A stretch of DNA of 64,000 nt from Streptomyces tibetensis (GTDB taxonomy: Bacteria; Actinomycetota; Actinomycetes; Streptomycetales; Streptomycetaceae). The stretch covers positions 1 to 64,000 of the forward strand of contig NZ_SZVW01000034.1 of assembly GCF_007655005.1 (NCBI RefSeq), in the 5' to 3' direction. Shown here piece by piece: positions 1 to 8,813 of the stretch (position 1 is the stretch's first letter; every line of letters starts with the position of its first letter). Under the pieces are notes generated by a model. It was given only the letters and a program-made list of their open reading frames with translations, did not search any database and was not told the DNA's origin. The translations under genes and the position numbers were made by a program.

Positions 1-1031
1 ACGGACCCGGCGGGCACGGGCGCCGGGACGACGGGGTCGTGCACGGGCGGGGGCGGGATGGGCGCGGGACCCGGACCCGGGCCGGGGCGTCCGCCGCCGC
101 TGCGGCCGGTGCCCGGGGCGGGCTTGCCGGCCGGGCGGCCGTTGCGGCGGGACTCGATCAGGCCCACGGCCTGCTCGGGCAGCCACGCGGAGGCCGTGCC
201 GCTGTCGTCGGAGCCGGAGCCGAAGAGGTGCGGGGCGAGCTGGGCCTGGAGGTCGGCCGGGTTGGGGCGGGCCGTGGGGTCCATCTGCATACAGGACTCG
301 ATGAGCGGACGCAGCTCGTCCGGGAGCCCCTCCAGGTCCGGGCCCTCGCGCAGCAGCATGAAGACCGTCTCGACCGGGTTGGCGCCGTGGAAGGGCGGGT
401 GTCCGGTGGCGGCGAAGACCAGCATCGAGCCCAGGGAGAAGACGTCGCTGGCGCCGGTGACACTGCGGGAGTCCTTGGCCTGCTCGGGCGACATGTAGGC
501 GGGGGTGCCGACGGCGACGTTCGTCATCGTCAAACGCGTGTTCGACACACCCGATGCGATACCGAAGTCGATCACCCGGGGGCCGTCCTCCACGACGAGG
601 ACGTTCGACGGCTTGAGGTCGCGGTGCACCAGGCCCGCGCCGTGGATGGACTGGAGCGCCTCGGCCACGCCCGCCGCCAGCCAGCGCACCGCCTGGGCCG
701 GCATCGGGCCGCAGTCGTTCACTATCTCCTCGAGGGAGGGCGCGGGAACGTACGCGGTGGCCAGCCACGGCACGGCGGCGCGCGGGTCGGCGTCCACGAC
801 CGCGGCCGTGTAGAAGCCGGAGACGGCGCGGGCCGCCTCGACCTCGCGCGTGAAGCGGACCCGGAACAGCTGGTCCTCGGCGAGCTCCGTGCGGACGGTC
901 TTGATCGCCACGCGCCGGCCGGACGCCGAACGCGCGAGATAGACCAGCCCCATGCCGCCGGCACCCAGCCGTCCCAGCACCTCGAACGGCCCGATCCGCC
1001 GCGGATCGTGCTGCGTCAGCTGATCCACCAC
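1..1031 (-). CDS. Hanks-type serine/threonine protein kinase (N-terminal part, runs off the left edge)
   Basis: Reading leftwards from GTG at 1031 the frame stays open to the window edge. The product is a cytoplasmic protein kinase domain: glycine loop GAGGMG near residue 24, ATP-anchoring lysine in VAIK at residue 44, catalytic loop HRDLKPSN with Asp near 138, a DFG triplet, and an activation segment with several Thr before GTPAYMSPEQ. After the kinase domain comes a Gly/Pro/Arg-rich linker, so a sensor or membrane part probably lies beyond the edge. A GGGGAGG ribosome site lies 9 bases upstream of GTG 1031; the adjacent GTG at 1028 is the alternative. The substrate is unknown. Confidence 0.9.
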   Translation of the reverse strand, partial: MVDQLTQHDPRRIGPFEVLGRLGAGGMGLVYLARSASGRRVAIKTVRTELAEDQLFRVRFTREVEAARAVSGFYTAAVVDADPRAAVPWLATAYVPAPSLEEIVNDCGPMPAQAVRWLAAGVAEALQSIHGAGLVHRDLKPSNVLVVEDGPRVIDFGIASGVSNTRLTMTNVAVGTPAYMSPEQAKDSRSVTGASDVFSLGSMLVFAATGHPPFHGANPVETVFMLLREGPDLEGLPDELRPLIESCMQMDPTARPNPADLQAQLAPHLFGSGSDDSGTASAWLPEQAVGLIESRRNGRPAGKPAPGTGRSGGGRPGPGPGPAPIPPPPVHDPVVPAPVPAGS

Positions 1032-1224
1032 TCTGCCTGCCACCTCCCCGTACGAGCCGCGCCAGGCCACATGTTCCACGCGACCTTCGTGCAGCGTCTC
1101 ACCACCGCACCGCCATGGCGGCACGCACCCTGATTCTTCCTGGCCGGAGCCCTGGTGGCGAACCCGGTGACAATTGGGATGTCTCGGCATGGAAGTGATC
1201 GAATGATGACCAAACAATGCCTGC

Positions 1225-1947
1225 TCAGCGACGCAGCAGCGCGAACGACGCCCCCTGATTGTCCGTGACGACGGCGACCTCTCCGTACGAGGTCGTGAAA
1301 GGCGGGGCCTGGACCCGGCCACCGAGCCGCCGCACGTCCTCCAGAGCGGCCGGTACGTCCTCGACGGCGAAGTGCACGAGGAAGTGGGGCGGCATCCGGT
1401 CGGAGAACACGTCCGTCACGGGGGCCCGGCCGAAATCGGGCTCGGCGTCCGGCCCGAACAGGGCCTCCCGGAAGAGATCGCCGTAGAACGCGTTGGCCGC
1501 CTCGGTGTCCCGGGCGTACAGCTCGACCCAGGCGAAGGTGCCCGGCTCGTGCCGGGTGCCGAAGCCGGGGTAGTCCTCCGGCTGCCACAGGGCGAAGACG
1601 GCGCCCTCGGGGTCGGTGACGAGCGCGGTGACGCCCAGTTCGCCGGCCGGTACCGGGGCCGAGACGACCTGACCGCCCGCGTCCCGGATGCGCCGGGCGA
1701 GGGCCGGTGCGTCGGGGGTCGCGAAGTACACCGTCCAGACGGTGGGCAGCCGTCCGTCCACCTTGCGGACCAGAGCGGCCACGGGTTCGCCGTCTTTCAG
1801 CGCCTGCGCGAAGGAGCCGAACCAGTCCTCGAAGGTCCACCCGAAAAGTTCACCGTAGAACCGCTTGCCCGCCTCGACGTCCGGGAGCTGCGCGTCCACC
1901 CAGCAGGGGACGCCCTCTCCGTACACCGATGCCCTGTTTTCGGCCAT
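1225..1947 (-). CDS. VOC family (glyoxalase/bleomycin-resistance fold) protein, two domains
   Basis: 240 residues made of two beta-alpha-beta-beta-beta modules. The first (about 10-120) begins GVPCWVDAQLPD and contains FYGELFGWTF and DPEGAVFALWQP. The second (about 135-240) contains FAWVELYARD, FYGDLF and DNQGASFALL. This tandem arrangement is typical of Streptomyces VOC proteins annotated as hydroxylases or glyoxalases. The fold supports metal-dependent dioxygenase, lyase or drug-binding roles, and the sequence does not show which. It starts at ATG 1947 and stands alone, divergent from the TetR gene at 2070. Confidence 0.85.
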   Translation of the reverse strand: MAENRASVYGEGVPCWVDAQLPDVEAGKRFYGELFGWTFEDWFGSFAQALKDGEPVAALVRKVDGRLPTVWTVYFATPDAPALARRIRDAGGQVVSAPVPAGELGVTALVTDPEGAVFALWQPEDYPGFGTRHEPGTFAWVELYARDTEAANAFYGDLFREALFGPDAEPDFGRAPVTDVFSDRMPPHFLVHFAVEDVPAALEDVRRLGGRVQAPPFTTSYGEVAVVTDNQGASFALLRR

Positions 1948-2061
1948 GCCGACAACGTAACCGCGACTGCCGCACCCCGCAGACCAGGCACACCAGCCCC
2001 CGTACTCCCTTACACCCCATTTGCAGTCGGCCGAATCGCGCCCCGATCGCGCCTCGGTAAG

Positions 2062-2076
2062 CTGACGTCATGACAG
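2062..2076. promoter_or_regulatory. Degenerate palindromic operator over the TetR start codon
   Basis: CTGACGTCATGACAG fits the window-wide consensus CTGACG-nnn-CGTCAG: the left half is perfect and the right half matches 4 of 6. It overlaps the ATG at 2070, so a bound repressor would block its own gene. Autoregulation is an inference. Confidence 0.5.
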
Positions 2077-2717
2077 GACAAGTGCGTACCGTCGACGGCC
2101 GCGTGGCCGGCCGGCGTGGGCAGGCGACCCGGCAGAAGCTGCTCGACTGCCTCAGCGAGATGCTCAGCTCCTCCCCGTACCGGGACGTCAAGGTCATCGA
2201 TGTCGCCCGGAAGGCGGGCACTTCGCCCGCGACCTTCTACCAGTACTTCCCGGACGTCGAGGGCGCCGTCCTGGAGATCGCCGAGCAAATGGCGACCGAG
2301 GGCGCCGCGTTGACCGAGCTCCTGGAGGGCCGCTCCTGGGCCGGCAAGGCCGGCTGGCAGACGGCTCAGGAACTCGTCGACGGTTTTCTGGAGTTCTGGC
2401 GCAAGAACGACGCCATCCTCCGGGTCGTCGATCTCGGCGCCGCCGAGGGCGACAAGCGCTTCTACAAACTCCGCATGAAGATCCTCAACTCGGTGAACAA
2501 CTCCCTCGCGGACGCCGTCGCCGAGCTCCAGGCCAAGGGCAGGGTCGACAAGGACGTGAACCCGGCGGCCGTCGCCGGTTCGCTGGTCGCGATGCTCGCG
2601 GCCGTCGCCTCCCACCAGAAGGGCTTCTCCTCCTGGGGCGTGAAGCAGGCCGAACTGAAGCCGAACCTCGCCCTGTTGGTGCACCTCGGCGTCACCGGCC
2701 GGAAGCCGACCAAGTAG
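2070..2717 (+). CDS. TetR family transcriptional regulator (candidate regulator of the catabolic regulon)
   Basis: 215 residues. An N-terminal helix-turn-helix (about 18-62) is recognisable from RQKLLDCLSEML, VIDVARKAGTSPATFYQYF and the following helix. The rest is an all-helical ligand-binding domain with no family signature I can name. The length is normal for TetR. The start ATG lies inside a degenerate copy of the palindrome found upstream of the nearby acyl-CoA genes, and those genes begin 100 bases downstream. The simplest reading is an autoregulated repressor that senses a CoA ester or acid intermediate. That role is inferred from context only. Confidence 0.85.
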   Translation: MTGQVRTVDGRVAGRRGQATRQKLLDCLSEMLSSSPYRDVKVIDVARKAGTSPATFYQYFPDVEGAVLEIAEQMATEGAALTELLEGRSWAGKAGWQTAQELVDGFLEFWRKNDAILRVVDLGAAEGDKRFYKLRMKILNSVNNSLADAVAELQAKGRVDKDVNPAAVAGSLVAMLAAVASHQKGFSSWGVKQAELKPNLALLVHLGVTGRKPTK

Positions 2718-2812
2718 CGCGGCGCGGCAGCCTCTTACCCACCCAAGTCCTGTCTGGCAGGCGGTGGTCCACCCGGGTGGACCACCGCCTGTCGCGCTTT
2801 CGCCCGCCGCCC

Positions 2813-3283
2813 CTACCTCCGTACGAGCCGGAACACCCGGATCTCCCGCTCCACCCGCGCCTGGTACGCCGCGTACGGCGGCCAGAACGCCAGCAGCGCC
2901 TGCCACGCCGCCGCCCGCTCCTCCCCCGCCAGCAGCCGGGCCGTGACCGGCACGTCCCGGCCCTTCCAGCTGATCTCCGCCTCGGGATGTGCGAGGAGGT
3001 TGTGGCTCCAGGCGGGGTGCCCGGGCCGTCCGAAGTTGGACCCGACGAGGATCCAGTGGCGCCCGTTGTCCTCCGGCATGCAGGCCAGCGGGGTACGACG
3101 GGGCAGCCCGCTCCTCGCCCCGGTCGAGGTCAGCACCACACCGGGGAGCATGTGCGCGCTGAGCAGCACCCGGCCCTTGGTGAGCCGGTGGACGGCCCGG
3201 TCGAGGGCGGGCACCACGTGCGGCGCCACCCGCGCGAAGCCCCTGGTCGACGACACCTTCTGCACCACGCGTGCGCCCCTCAT
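2813..3283 (-). CDS. Nitroreductase-family deazaflavin (F420)-dependent oxidoreductase, Ddn-like
   Basis: 156 residues with the split beta-barrel signature of the DUF385/Ddn family: LTKGRVLLS, VVLTSTGARSGLPRRTPLAC, GRHWILVGSNFGRPGHPAWSHNLLAHPEAEISW. These proteins bind reduced F420 and transfer hydride to enones, quinones or nitro compounds. The ATG overlaps the stop of the upstream acyl-CoA dehydrogenase by four bases (ATGA), so the two are translationally coupled and probably act on the same substrate class. C-terminal residues are mostly Arg/Val, with no added domain. Confidence 0.88.
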   Translation of the reverse strand: MRGARVVQKVSSTRGFARVAPHVVPALDRAVHRLTKGRVLLSAHMLPGVVLTSTGARSGLPRRTPLACMPEDNGRHWILVGSNFGRPGHPAWSHNLLAHPEAEISWKGRDVPVTARLLAGEERAAAWQALLAFWPPYAAYQARVEREIRVFRLVRR

Positions 3284-4596
3284 GTGCCGGCCTCCTCGAA
3301 GACGTGTGCCGCGTCGGCCGCGTGCGCCCGCAGCCGGTGCACCGGCCCGAACAGCAGCTCGTCGCCCGCGGCGCGCTTGAAGTACAGGTGAGCCTCGTGC
3401 TCCCAGGTGAACCCGATGCCGCCGTGCAGCTGGATCCCCTCGGCGGCGGCCCGGCGCAGCGCTTCGAGCGCCTGGGCAAGGGCTAGAGCACCGGCCTTCT
3501 CCTCGGGGGCGGTTGCGGCGGCGGTCGCGCTCGAGGGTGCGGTGACGGCGGCGGTCGCTTCGGTTGCGGCCGCGCTTGCTGGTGCGGCGGCGGGGGCCTC
3601 GGTGGCGGCCGCGCTTGTCGGTGCGGCGGCGGGGGCCTGGGTGGCGGCCGCCCAGGCCGCGTAGTACGCCGCCGAGCGGGCCGCCTGGACCTCGACGTAC
3701 GCGTCGGCCAGACGGTGCTTGACCGCCTGGAAGGAGCCGACCGGCCGCCCGAACTGCTCGCGCTGCCCCACGTACTCGACGGTCCGCTCCAGCACCCGGG
3801 CAGCGGCCCCCACCGCCTCGGCGGCGAGGCAGGCGGCGGCGGTGTCGCCGAGCCGGGCGAGGGCGGGGAGGGCGTCGGAGTCCTCACCGCCCAGCAACTC
3901 GGCGGGCACGTACCGCAGTTGGATCCGCCCCTGTGGGCGGGTCGCGTCCAGTGTGGTCTGCCGTACGCGGGTGAGGCCGGTGGCGTCCCCGCGCACCAGG
4001 AAGAGCAGGACCCGGGAGCGTGCGAACCCCCCGGTGTGCGCGGGGACCACGAGCAGCTCGGCGCTGTGCCCGTCGAGGACCTGGTCGGCCTGCCCGTACA
4101 GCTGCCAGCCGCCCTCCGCCCGCCGGGCCTGCACGCCCCCGGCCCGTCCCCCACCGGCCCACCGCCCACGCCGGTCGTGGCCGGTGAGCGCGAGGGCGGT
4201 GGCGAGGGCGGGCCCCGGCACGGCGAGGGCGGCGGTGAGTTCGCCGGAGGCGATGCGGGGCAGGAGCGCGGCGCGCTGGGCGCCGGTACCGAGGGCGAGC
4301 AGCAGCGGGGCGGCGAGGACGGCGGTGGCCGACAGCGGGGTGGGGGCCAGGGCCCGGCCCGTCTCCTCGCAGGCCAGGGCCAGTTCGGTCACGGTGCAGC
4401 CGGCACCGCCGTAGGTCTCGGGAAGGGCGAGGGCGGGCAGGCCGAGTCGCCCGGCGAGGAGGGCCCACAGGGCGGGGTCGTGCCCGGCCGGGGTGTCGAC
4501 TGCGGCCCGCAGCTCCTCCGGACCGCACCGCTTGCCGAGCAGTTCGCGCAGGGTGCGGCGGATCTCGTCCTGTTCGTCGGTGAAGCGGGCGTCCAT
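3280..4596 (-). CDS. Acyl-CoA dehydrogenase with Ala-rich insertion
   Basis: 438 residues. The N-terminal helical domain (FTDEQDEIRRTLRELLGKRC), a reduced middle domain and the C-terminal four-helix domain with QREQFGRPVGSFQAVKHRLAD and LHGGIGFTWEHEAHLYFKRA are clear. It is the smaller, substrate-divergent type usually found as one half of a heteromeric FadE pair. Between two C-terminal helices (about residues 320-380) sits an Ala/Thr/Pro/Glu low-complexity segment encoded by a tandem 45-base repeat (about 3500-3660). That segment is absent from ordinary family members and is probably a flexible loop. An operator (4614-4632) lies just upstream of ATG 4596. First gene of a two-gene operon with the F420 oxidoreductase. 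Confidence 0.9.
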   Translation of the reverse strand: MDARFTDEQDEIRRTLRELLGKRCGPEELRAAVDTPAGHDPALWALLAGRLGLPALALPETYGGAGCTVTELALACEETGRALAPTPLSATAVLAAPLLLALGTGAQRAALLPRIASGELTAALAVPGPALATALALTGHDRRGRWAGGGRAGGVQARRAEGGWQLYGQADQVLDGHSAELLVVPAHTGGFARSRVLLFLVRGDATGLTRVRQTTLDATRPQGRIQLRYVPAELLGGEDSDALPALARLGDTAAACLAAEAVGAAARVLERTVEYVGQREQFGRPVGSFQAVKHRLADAYVEVQAARSAAYYAAWAAATQAPAAAPTSAAATEAPAAAPASAAATEATAAVTAPSSATAAATAPEEKAGALALAQALEALRRAAAEGIQLHGGIGFTWEHEAHLYFKRAAGDELLFGPVHRLRAHAADAAHVFEEAGT

Positions 4597-4613
4597 GGCG
4601 CACCTCTCTCCGC

Positions 4614-4704
4614 ATCTGACGGTGCGTCATATTAGGGCGATGAAATGGAACAGGGAAGCCCGGAGCCCTACCGCCCCGGGCCCGTATCTGATGTACCGTC
4701 AGGT
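4614..4704. promoter_or_regulatory. Two palindromic operators in the divergent acyl-CoA dehydrogenase/thiolase promoter
   Basis: Site A, ATCTGACGGTGCGTCATAT (4614-4632), and site B, ATCTGATGTACCGTCAGGT (4686-4704), are close copies of ATCTGACGnnnCGTCAGAT. Site A lies 18 bases before the leftward ATG 4596. Site B lies 3 bases before the rightward ATG 4707. Each could repress one arm of the divergent promoter. Confidence 0.75.
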
Positions 4705-4706
4705 TT

Positions 4707-5876
4707 ATGGTGGCCCGGAAGAAAGTGGCCGTCGTCGGCGTGGCCCTCTCGGACTGCGGCCGTGTGGACGACGCGACCCCGTACGCCCTGCACGCCCAGG
4801 CGGCCCGGCGCGCCCTGGCCGACGCGGGCCTGGACCGGTCGCTGGTCGACGGCTTCGCCTCGGCGGGTCTGGGCACCCTGGCCCCCGTCGAGGTCGCCGA
4901 GTACCTCGGCCTGCGCCCGACCTGGGTCGACTCCACCTCCGTCGGCGGCTCCACCTGGGAGGTCATGGCGGCCCACGCGGCGGACGCGATCGCGGCCGGG
5001 CACGCCCGCGCGGTGCTGCTCGTCTACGGCTCGACGGCCCGCGCGGACGTCCGGGCCGGCCGCCGCACCGCAACCCTGTCCTTCGGCGCGCGCGGCCCCG
5101 TGCAGTTCGAAGTCCCCTACGGCCACACCCTGATCGCCAAGTACGCCATGGCGGCCCGCCGGCACATGATCGAGTACGGCACGACGATCGAGCAGCTGGC
5201 GGAGGTGGCCGTGCAGGCCCGGGCCAACGCGGCCCTCAACCCGGAGGCGATGTTCCGCACGCCGATCACGGTCGAAGAGGTCCTGGCCGGGCCGATGATC
5301 GCCGATCCCTTCACCAAGCTGCACTGCTGCGTCCGTTCCGACGGCGGGGCGGCGGTGCTGCTGGTGGCCGAGGAGTACGCAGGGGACTGCCGTACGGCGC
5401 CGGTGTGGGTGCTGGGGAGCGGGGAGTCCGTCTCGCACGCGGCGATGTCCGAGTGGCCGGACTTCACGGTGTCGCCGGCGGCGGTGAGCGGGAGGCTGGC
5501 GTTCGAGCGGGCCGGAGTGCGGCCGTCGGAGATCGACTTCGCCGAGCTCTACGACGCGTTCACCTACATGACGTTGGTGACGCTGGAGGACCTCGGCTTC
5601 TGCGGCAAGGGCGAGGGCGGGGCGTTCGTGGAGAAGGGGCGGCTGCGGGTCGAGGGCGGCGAGCTGCCGGTGAACACCGACGGGGGCGGGCTGTCGGCGC
5701 AGCATCCCGGGATGCGGGGACTGTTCCTGCTGGTGGAGGCGGTGCGGCAGCTGCGCGGGGAGTGCGGGGAGCGGCAGGTACGGCGGGGCGACGGTTCGCT
5801 GCCGCGGCTGGCGGTGGCGTCGGGGACGGGTGGCTGGTTCTGCTCGTCGGGGACGGTGGTGCTGGGGGTGGGGTGA
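4707..5876 (+). CDS. Thiolase-like lipid-transfer protein (SCP2-thiolase fold) without nucleophilic cysteine
   Basis: 389 residues with the thiolase fold: VAVVGVALSDCGR at the N-terminus, DAGLDRSLVDGFAS, a helix start VDSTSVGGSTWEVM where true thiolases carry the nucleophilic Cys, FAELYDAFTYMTLV, and a C-terminal NTDGGGLSAQHPGMRG in place of the usual GHPxGASG. Loss of Cys and an altered second signature suggest it is not a conventional thiolase. Ltp2-type steroid side-chain aldolases, which work with a DUF35 partner, are the nearest parallel I know. A DUF35 protein is encoded at 8814-9251 under the same operator type. Retro-aldol cleavage of a beta-hydroxyacyl-CoA is therefore a reasonable inference. 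Confidence 0.82.
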   Translation: MVARKKVAVVGVALSDCGRVDDATPYALHAQAARRALADAGLDRSLVDGFASAGLGTLAPVEVAEYLGLRPTWVDSTSVGGSTWEVMAAHAADAIAAGHARAVLLVYGSTARADVRAGRRTATLSFGARGPVQFEVPYGHTLIAKYAMAARRHMIEYGTTIEQLAEVAVQARANAALNPEAMFRTPITVEEVLAGPMIADPFTKLHCCVRSDGGAAVLLVAEEYAGDCRTAPVWVLGSGESVSHAAMSEWPDFTVSPAAVSGRLAFERAGVRPSEIDFAELYDAFTYMTLVTLEDLGFCGKGEGGAFVEKGRLRVEGGELPVNTDGGGLSAQHPGMRGLFLLVEAVRQLRGECGERQVRRGDGSLPRLAVASGTGGWFCSSGTVVLGVG

Positions 5877-5967
5877 GGGGCGGGGGATGAGAGGGCTGGG
5901 ACATGGGGGTTGCACCTCTCTCGGCGTGCACGGTCCGTCCCTCGGGGGAACCGGTGACAATCGAGGC

Positions 5968-6645
5968 ATGGCAACCGATCTTCACGAGCTGCTGAGGTCA
6001 CTGCGGGTCTGGGACCCGAAGGTCACCGACCTGCCCTCCTTCGAGCCGGCCGGCGCACCGGCCACCCCGCTGCCCCTGTTCACCGAGTGGTTCGCGGCGG
6101 CGGTGGCGGCGGGCCAGACCGAGCCGCACACCATGTCGCTGGCGACGTCGGACGGGTCGGGCCTGCCCGACGTACGGATCGTGATGCTGCACGGCGCGGA
6201 CGCCGACGGCTGGTCCTTCGCGTCCCACACCGGCAGCCGCAAGGGCCGGCACCTCGCCGGCCGCCCGTACGCCGCGCTCGGCTTCTACTGGCCGGTGCTG
6301 GGCCGGCAGGTCCGGGTGCGCGGCCCGGTGACGGCGGCCCCGTCCGAGGAGGCCCAGGGCGACCTGCACGCCCGGTCGACGGGCGCGCTGGCGGCGGCGC
6401 TGACCGGCAGGCAGAGCGAGGTCCTGCACTCCCTGGACGACCTGGCCCGGGCCTCGGAGTCGGCGTGGGAACGGGCGTCGCGGGAGCCGGAGGCACCGGT
6501 CCCGTCCTGGACGCTGTATCGGCTGCGGGCCGAGGAGGTCGAGTTCTTCCAGGGCGACGAGCGACGGCGGCACGTCCGGCTCCGCTACCGCCGGGAAGGG
6601 CAGCGGGACGGAGAAGGGTGGTCACGGGAGCTGCTGTGGCCCTGA
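5968..6645 (+). CDS. Pyridoxamine 5'-phosphate oxidase family flavoprotein
   Basis: 225 residues. The split-barrel FMN-binding fold shows in EPHTMSLATSDGSGLPDVRIVML, WSFASHTGSRKGRHLAGRPYAALGFYWPVLGRQVRVRG and the C-terminal dimerisation segment PSWTLYRLRAEEVEFFQGDERRRHVRLRYRR. It resembles PdxH but is shorter and more divergent, and a bona fide pdxH is present at 61391. It is therefore probably a paralogue with another flavin-dependent role, as seen in several phenazine and antibiotic pathways. ATG 5968 follows a weak CGAGG site; longer in-frame starts upstream lack one. Confidence 0.8.
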   Translation: MATDLHELLRSLRVWDPKVTDLPSFEPAGAPATPLPLFTEWFAAAVAAGQTEPHTMSLATSDGSGLPDVRIVMLHGADADGWSFASHTGSRKGRHLAGRPYAALGFYWPVLGRQVRVRGPVTAAPSEEAQGDLHARSTGALAAALTGRQSEVLHSLDDLARASESAWERASREPEAPVPSWTLYRLRAEEVEFFQGDERRRHVRLRYRREGQRDGEGWSRELLWP

Positions 6646-6732
6646 CGACGGGCGGCCCCGGGCCTCGGCCTGGGGGCGTCCTGGGGGCGTCCTGGGGGCA
6701 GGGCCGGGGGCGTTGGCCGGCGATGATGACGC

Positions 6733-7650
6733 CTACGTGAAGTCGTACACCGCGAAGTCCGCGACCGGGCGGTAGCCGATGCGCTGGTAGAGACCGTTGC
6801 TGGTCGGGTTGGACAGGTCCGTGAAGAGGAGGACCTCGTCCGCTCCGGCGGCCAGGGCGGTGCGGCTGACCTCGGCGGTCGCCGCGCCCGCGTAGCCGCG
6901 TCCGCGGCGGTGGGGCGGGGTGTAGACCGTGGTGACGCGGACCTGACCGGCCACCCGGGGGCTTGTGCCGGCCATGGCGACGGGTGTGCCGTCGGGCGTC
7001 TCCCAGAAGGTGATGCTGCCACTGTCGATGCGGGCGTCCGCCCACTCCGCGGAGTCGCGGACGGTGCCCAGGCCGACGGATTCACTGAACTCGTCGTGCC
7101 AGCGCCACAGCCGCTCGCGGTCGGACTCGACGGCGACCCTGGGGCGGCCGGGCGGTACGGGCCCGGGTGCGGTGAGGGTACCGAGCCGGTAGAGCCGCTG
7201 GCGCTGGCGCAGGGCCGCCGGGGCGCCCGTGTGCCGCTGCCAGGCCGCGGCGAAGGCGGCTGCGGTGTCGCTGTCCGCGTTCACGCCGGGCAGGCGTCGG
7301 CCGAGGGCGGCCAGACGGGCGGCGAGGGCGTCGGCGTCCTCGGGGGTGAGGGCCGTGAGGTTCAACCAGTGCGGCGGGGTGCGGAAGAAGGTCGCCCGGA
7401 CCCCACCGTCCCGTTCCAGTACGCCGAACTGCGGTGCTCCCTGTCCGTACACGCTCCGGCCGCGGGCCCGCAGTGTCTCCGTGACCGTCAACGGCACGGT
7501 GTGCAGCGCCGGCCGGGAGCGGAGGAAGGCGCCCGCTCGGGTCAGGAACTCGTCGAGGTCATGGGTGAGATGCCAGCCGCCCGTACCGGGATGGGGATCG
7601 GTATCGGTATCGGTGTCGGTATTGGTGTCAACTCCGGTTCCGGTGTCCAT
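6733..7650 (-). CDS. GNAT family N-acetyltransferase
   Basis: 305 residues. The N-terminal half (about 25-160) is degenerate. The C-terminal GNAT domain (about 170-300) carries the acetyl-CoA motif VYTPPHRRGRGYAGAATAEVSRTAL and the typical ending LFTDLSNPTSNGLYQRIGYRPVADFAVYDF. This two-domain layout matches uncharacterised actinobacterial acetyltransferases. The first 20 residues are a Thr-Asp repeat from a run of GGTATC-like hexamers at about 7605-7640, so the true N-terminus is uncertain. It stands alone. Confidence 0.85.
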   Translation of the reverse strand: MDTGTGVDTNTDTDTDTDPHPGTGGWHLTHDLDEFLTRAGAFLRSRPALHTVPLTVTETLRARGRSVYGQGAPQFGVLERDGGVRATFFRTPPHWLNLTALTPEDADALAARLAALGRRLPGVNADSDTAAAFAAAWQRHTGAPAALRQRQRLYRLGTLTAPGPVPPGRPRVAVESDRERLWRWHDEFSESVGLGTVRDSAEWADARIDSGSITFWETPDGTPVAMAGTSPRVAGQVRVTTVYTPPHRRGRGYAGAATAEVSRTALAAGADEVLLFTDLSNPTSNGLYQRIGYRPVADFAVYDFT

Positions 7651-7719
7651 GGTTCATGGTGCCGTGTGCCGCCGCCCGGGCACCCTTGATTTTTCGGCGG
7701 TCCCGTCGGCCGACACCGC

Positions 7720-7932
7720 TCATGTGCCGCCGGCCTCGGCGAGCGTGTGTGCCACCAGCGCGTTGGCGTGGCCGTGGCCCAGGCCGTGTTCGGTCTTGAG
7801 CCAGTTGACGAGCTCCATGTGCCGGGTCAGCGGCGAGGAGCGGATGAGCTCCTGCCAGTCGGCGATCGGTCGGCCGTACTTCTTCTCGATGGAGGGGAAG
7901 TAGGCGGCGGGGCCCTTCACGGGTGCGGTCAT
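7720..7932 (-). CDS. DUF4287 domain small protein
   Basis: 70 residues from ATG 7932 (an upstream in-frame GTG at 7950 would add six). The sequence YFPSIEKKYGRPIADWQELI, then THAxxVNWLKTEHGLGHGHANALVAHTLAE in outline, matches the DUF4287 family. These are short helical proteins often encoded near GNAT or DUF5655 genes. Their biochemical role is not known to me. Confidence 0.8.
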   Translation of the reverse strand: MTAPVKGPAAYFPSIEKKYGRPIADWQELIRSSPLTRHMELVNWLKTEHGLGHGHANALVAHTLAEAGGT

Positions 7933-8064
7933 CTCGGCCGGTCCCTTCACTTCTCGGCGGTGCGGCTGCGGTCGCGCTGCGGTTGCCGGGTATGACCGGC
8001 GGGGCCGGGCGGACTGATCGCCCAGCCGACGTGACTCGCGTCACACCGCCCCGTTCAACCCTCC

Positions 8065-8667
8065 TCAGGGATCCGCAGGCTCCGGGTCCGTGGCCAGGCG
8101 GGCGTGCAGATGGGCGTCCCGGAACGCGTCGTGCCGATCCTCCTGGAAGATCGCGCCGCGCAGGGTGCCCTCGTACGGGAAACCGCATCTCTCGGCGATC
8201 CGGCACGAGGCGTCATGGCCGACGGCGTGGTCCAGCTCCAGTCGGTGCAGGCCGAGTTCCGTGAGGGCCCAGCGTGCGGCGATCAGGAGGGCACGGGTGG
8301 CGACGCCCTGACCGCGGGCCTCGGGGAGCACCCAGTAGCCGACCCGGGCGACCTTCAGGTGGTACTTGATCTCGTTGACGCCGATGTGCCCCAGCGGGGT
8401 GTCGCTGCGCGCGTCCGCGACGCGGAACGACACCGACGTCCCCTCCAGCGCACTCTGCGCCCGCGCGAGCAGCGACTCCCGTGCACTCGCCCGGTCGATG
8501 ACCGGCCGCAGCGGGGTGTTCCAGCGCCGGAACTCCGGATCACGCAGCCCCCGCAACCAGGTGTCCACATCGGCCCCCGCCCCTGCGTCCCAGGGGCGCA
8601 GGGCAAGGCCGTGGCCGTGCAGATGCGAGTGGGGGCCGGTCGGGGAGTGGTCGCGTATGGGGGCCAT
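8065..8667 (-). CDS. GNAT acetyltransferase, RimJ/RimL type
   Basis: 200 residues. One GNAT domain with the RimJ/RimL order: LALRPWDAGAGADVDTWLRGLRD near the start, LGHIGVNEI, the acetyl-CoA loop YWVLPEARGQGVATRALLIAARWALTELGLHRLEL, then SCRIAERCGFPYEGTLRGAI. Members N-acetylate ribosomal protein termini or small amines; the substrate is not predictable here. The N-terminus is His-rich (HSHLHGHGLALRPWD). Monocistronic. Confidence 0.87.
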   Translation of the reverse strand: MAPIRDHSPTGPHSHLHGHGLALRPWDAGAGADVDTWLRGLRDPEFRRWNTPLRPVIDRASARESLLARAQSALEGTSVSFRVADARSDTPLGHIGVNEIKYHLKVARVGYWVLPEARGQGVATRALLIAARWALTELGLHRLELDHAVGHDASCRIAERCGFPYEGTLRGAIFQEDRHDAFRDAHLHARLATDPEPADP

Positions 8668-8813
8668 GGGTCTTATTGAATCCCGTGGTGCCGGGTGATC
8701 GACCCGTCATGTCGGAAGGACGGCCACGTTTCGGATCGCCTCGACAGGCCGTGCCGACCGGCCGTGCCGACCGGTGGCGGTCGCTCGCCCGCCCGCCCCT
8801 CCGGCGGCTCCGC

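Noticed and set aside
39..1133. 364-codon open frame on the + strand
   Set aside because: Shadow of the kinase gene on the other strand; composition is Arg/Gly/His-rich with no domain.
6660..6720. GGGGGCGTCCT repeats after the 5968 gene as another stop-codon minisatellite
   Set aside because: The units do not include the stop codon of either neighbour, so they were not counted with the six loci.
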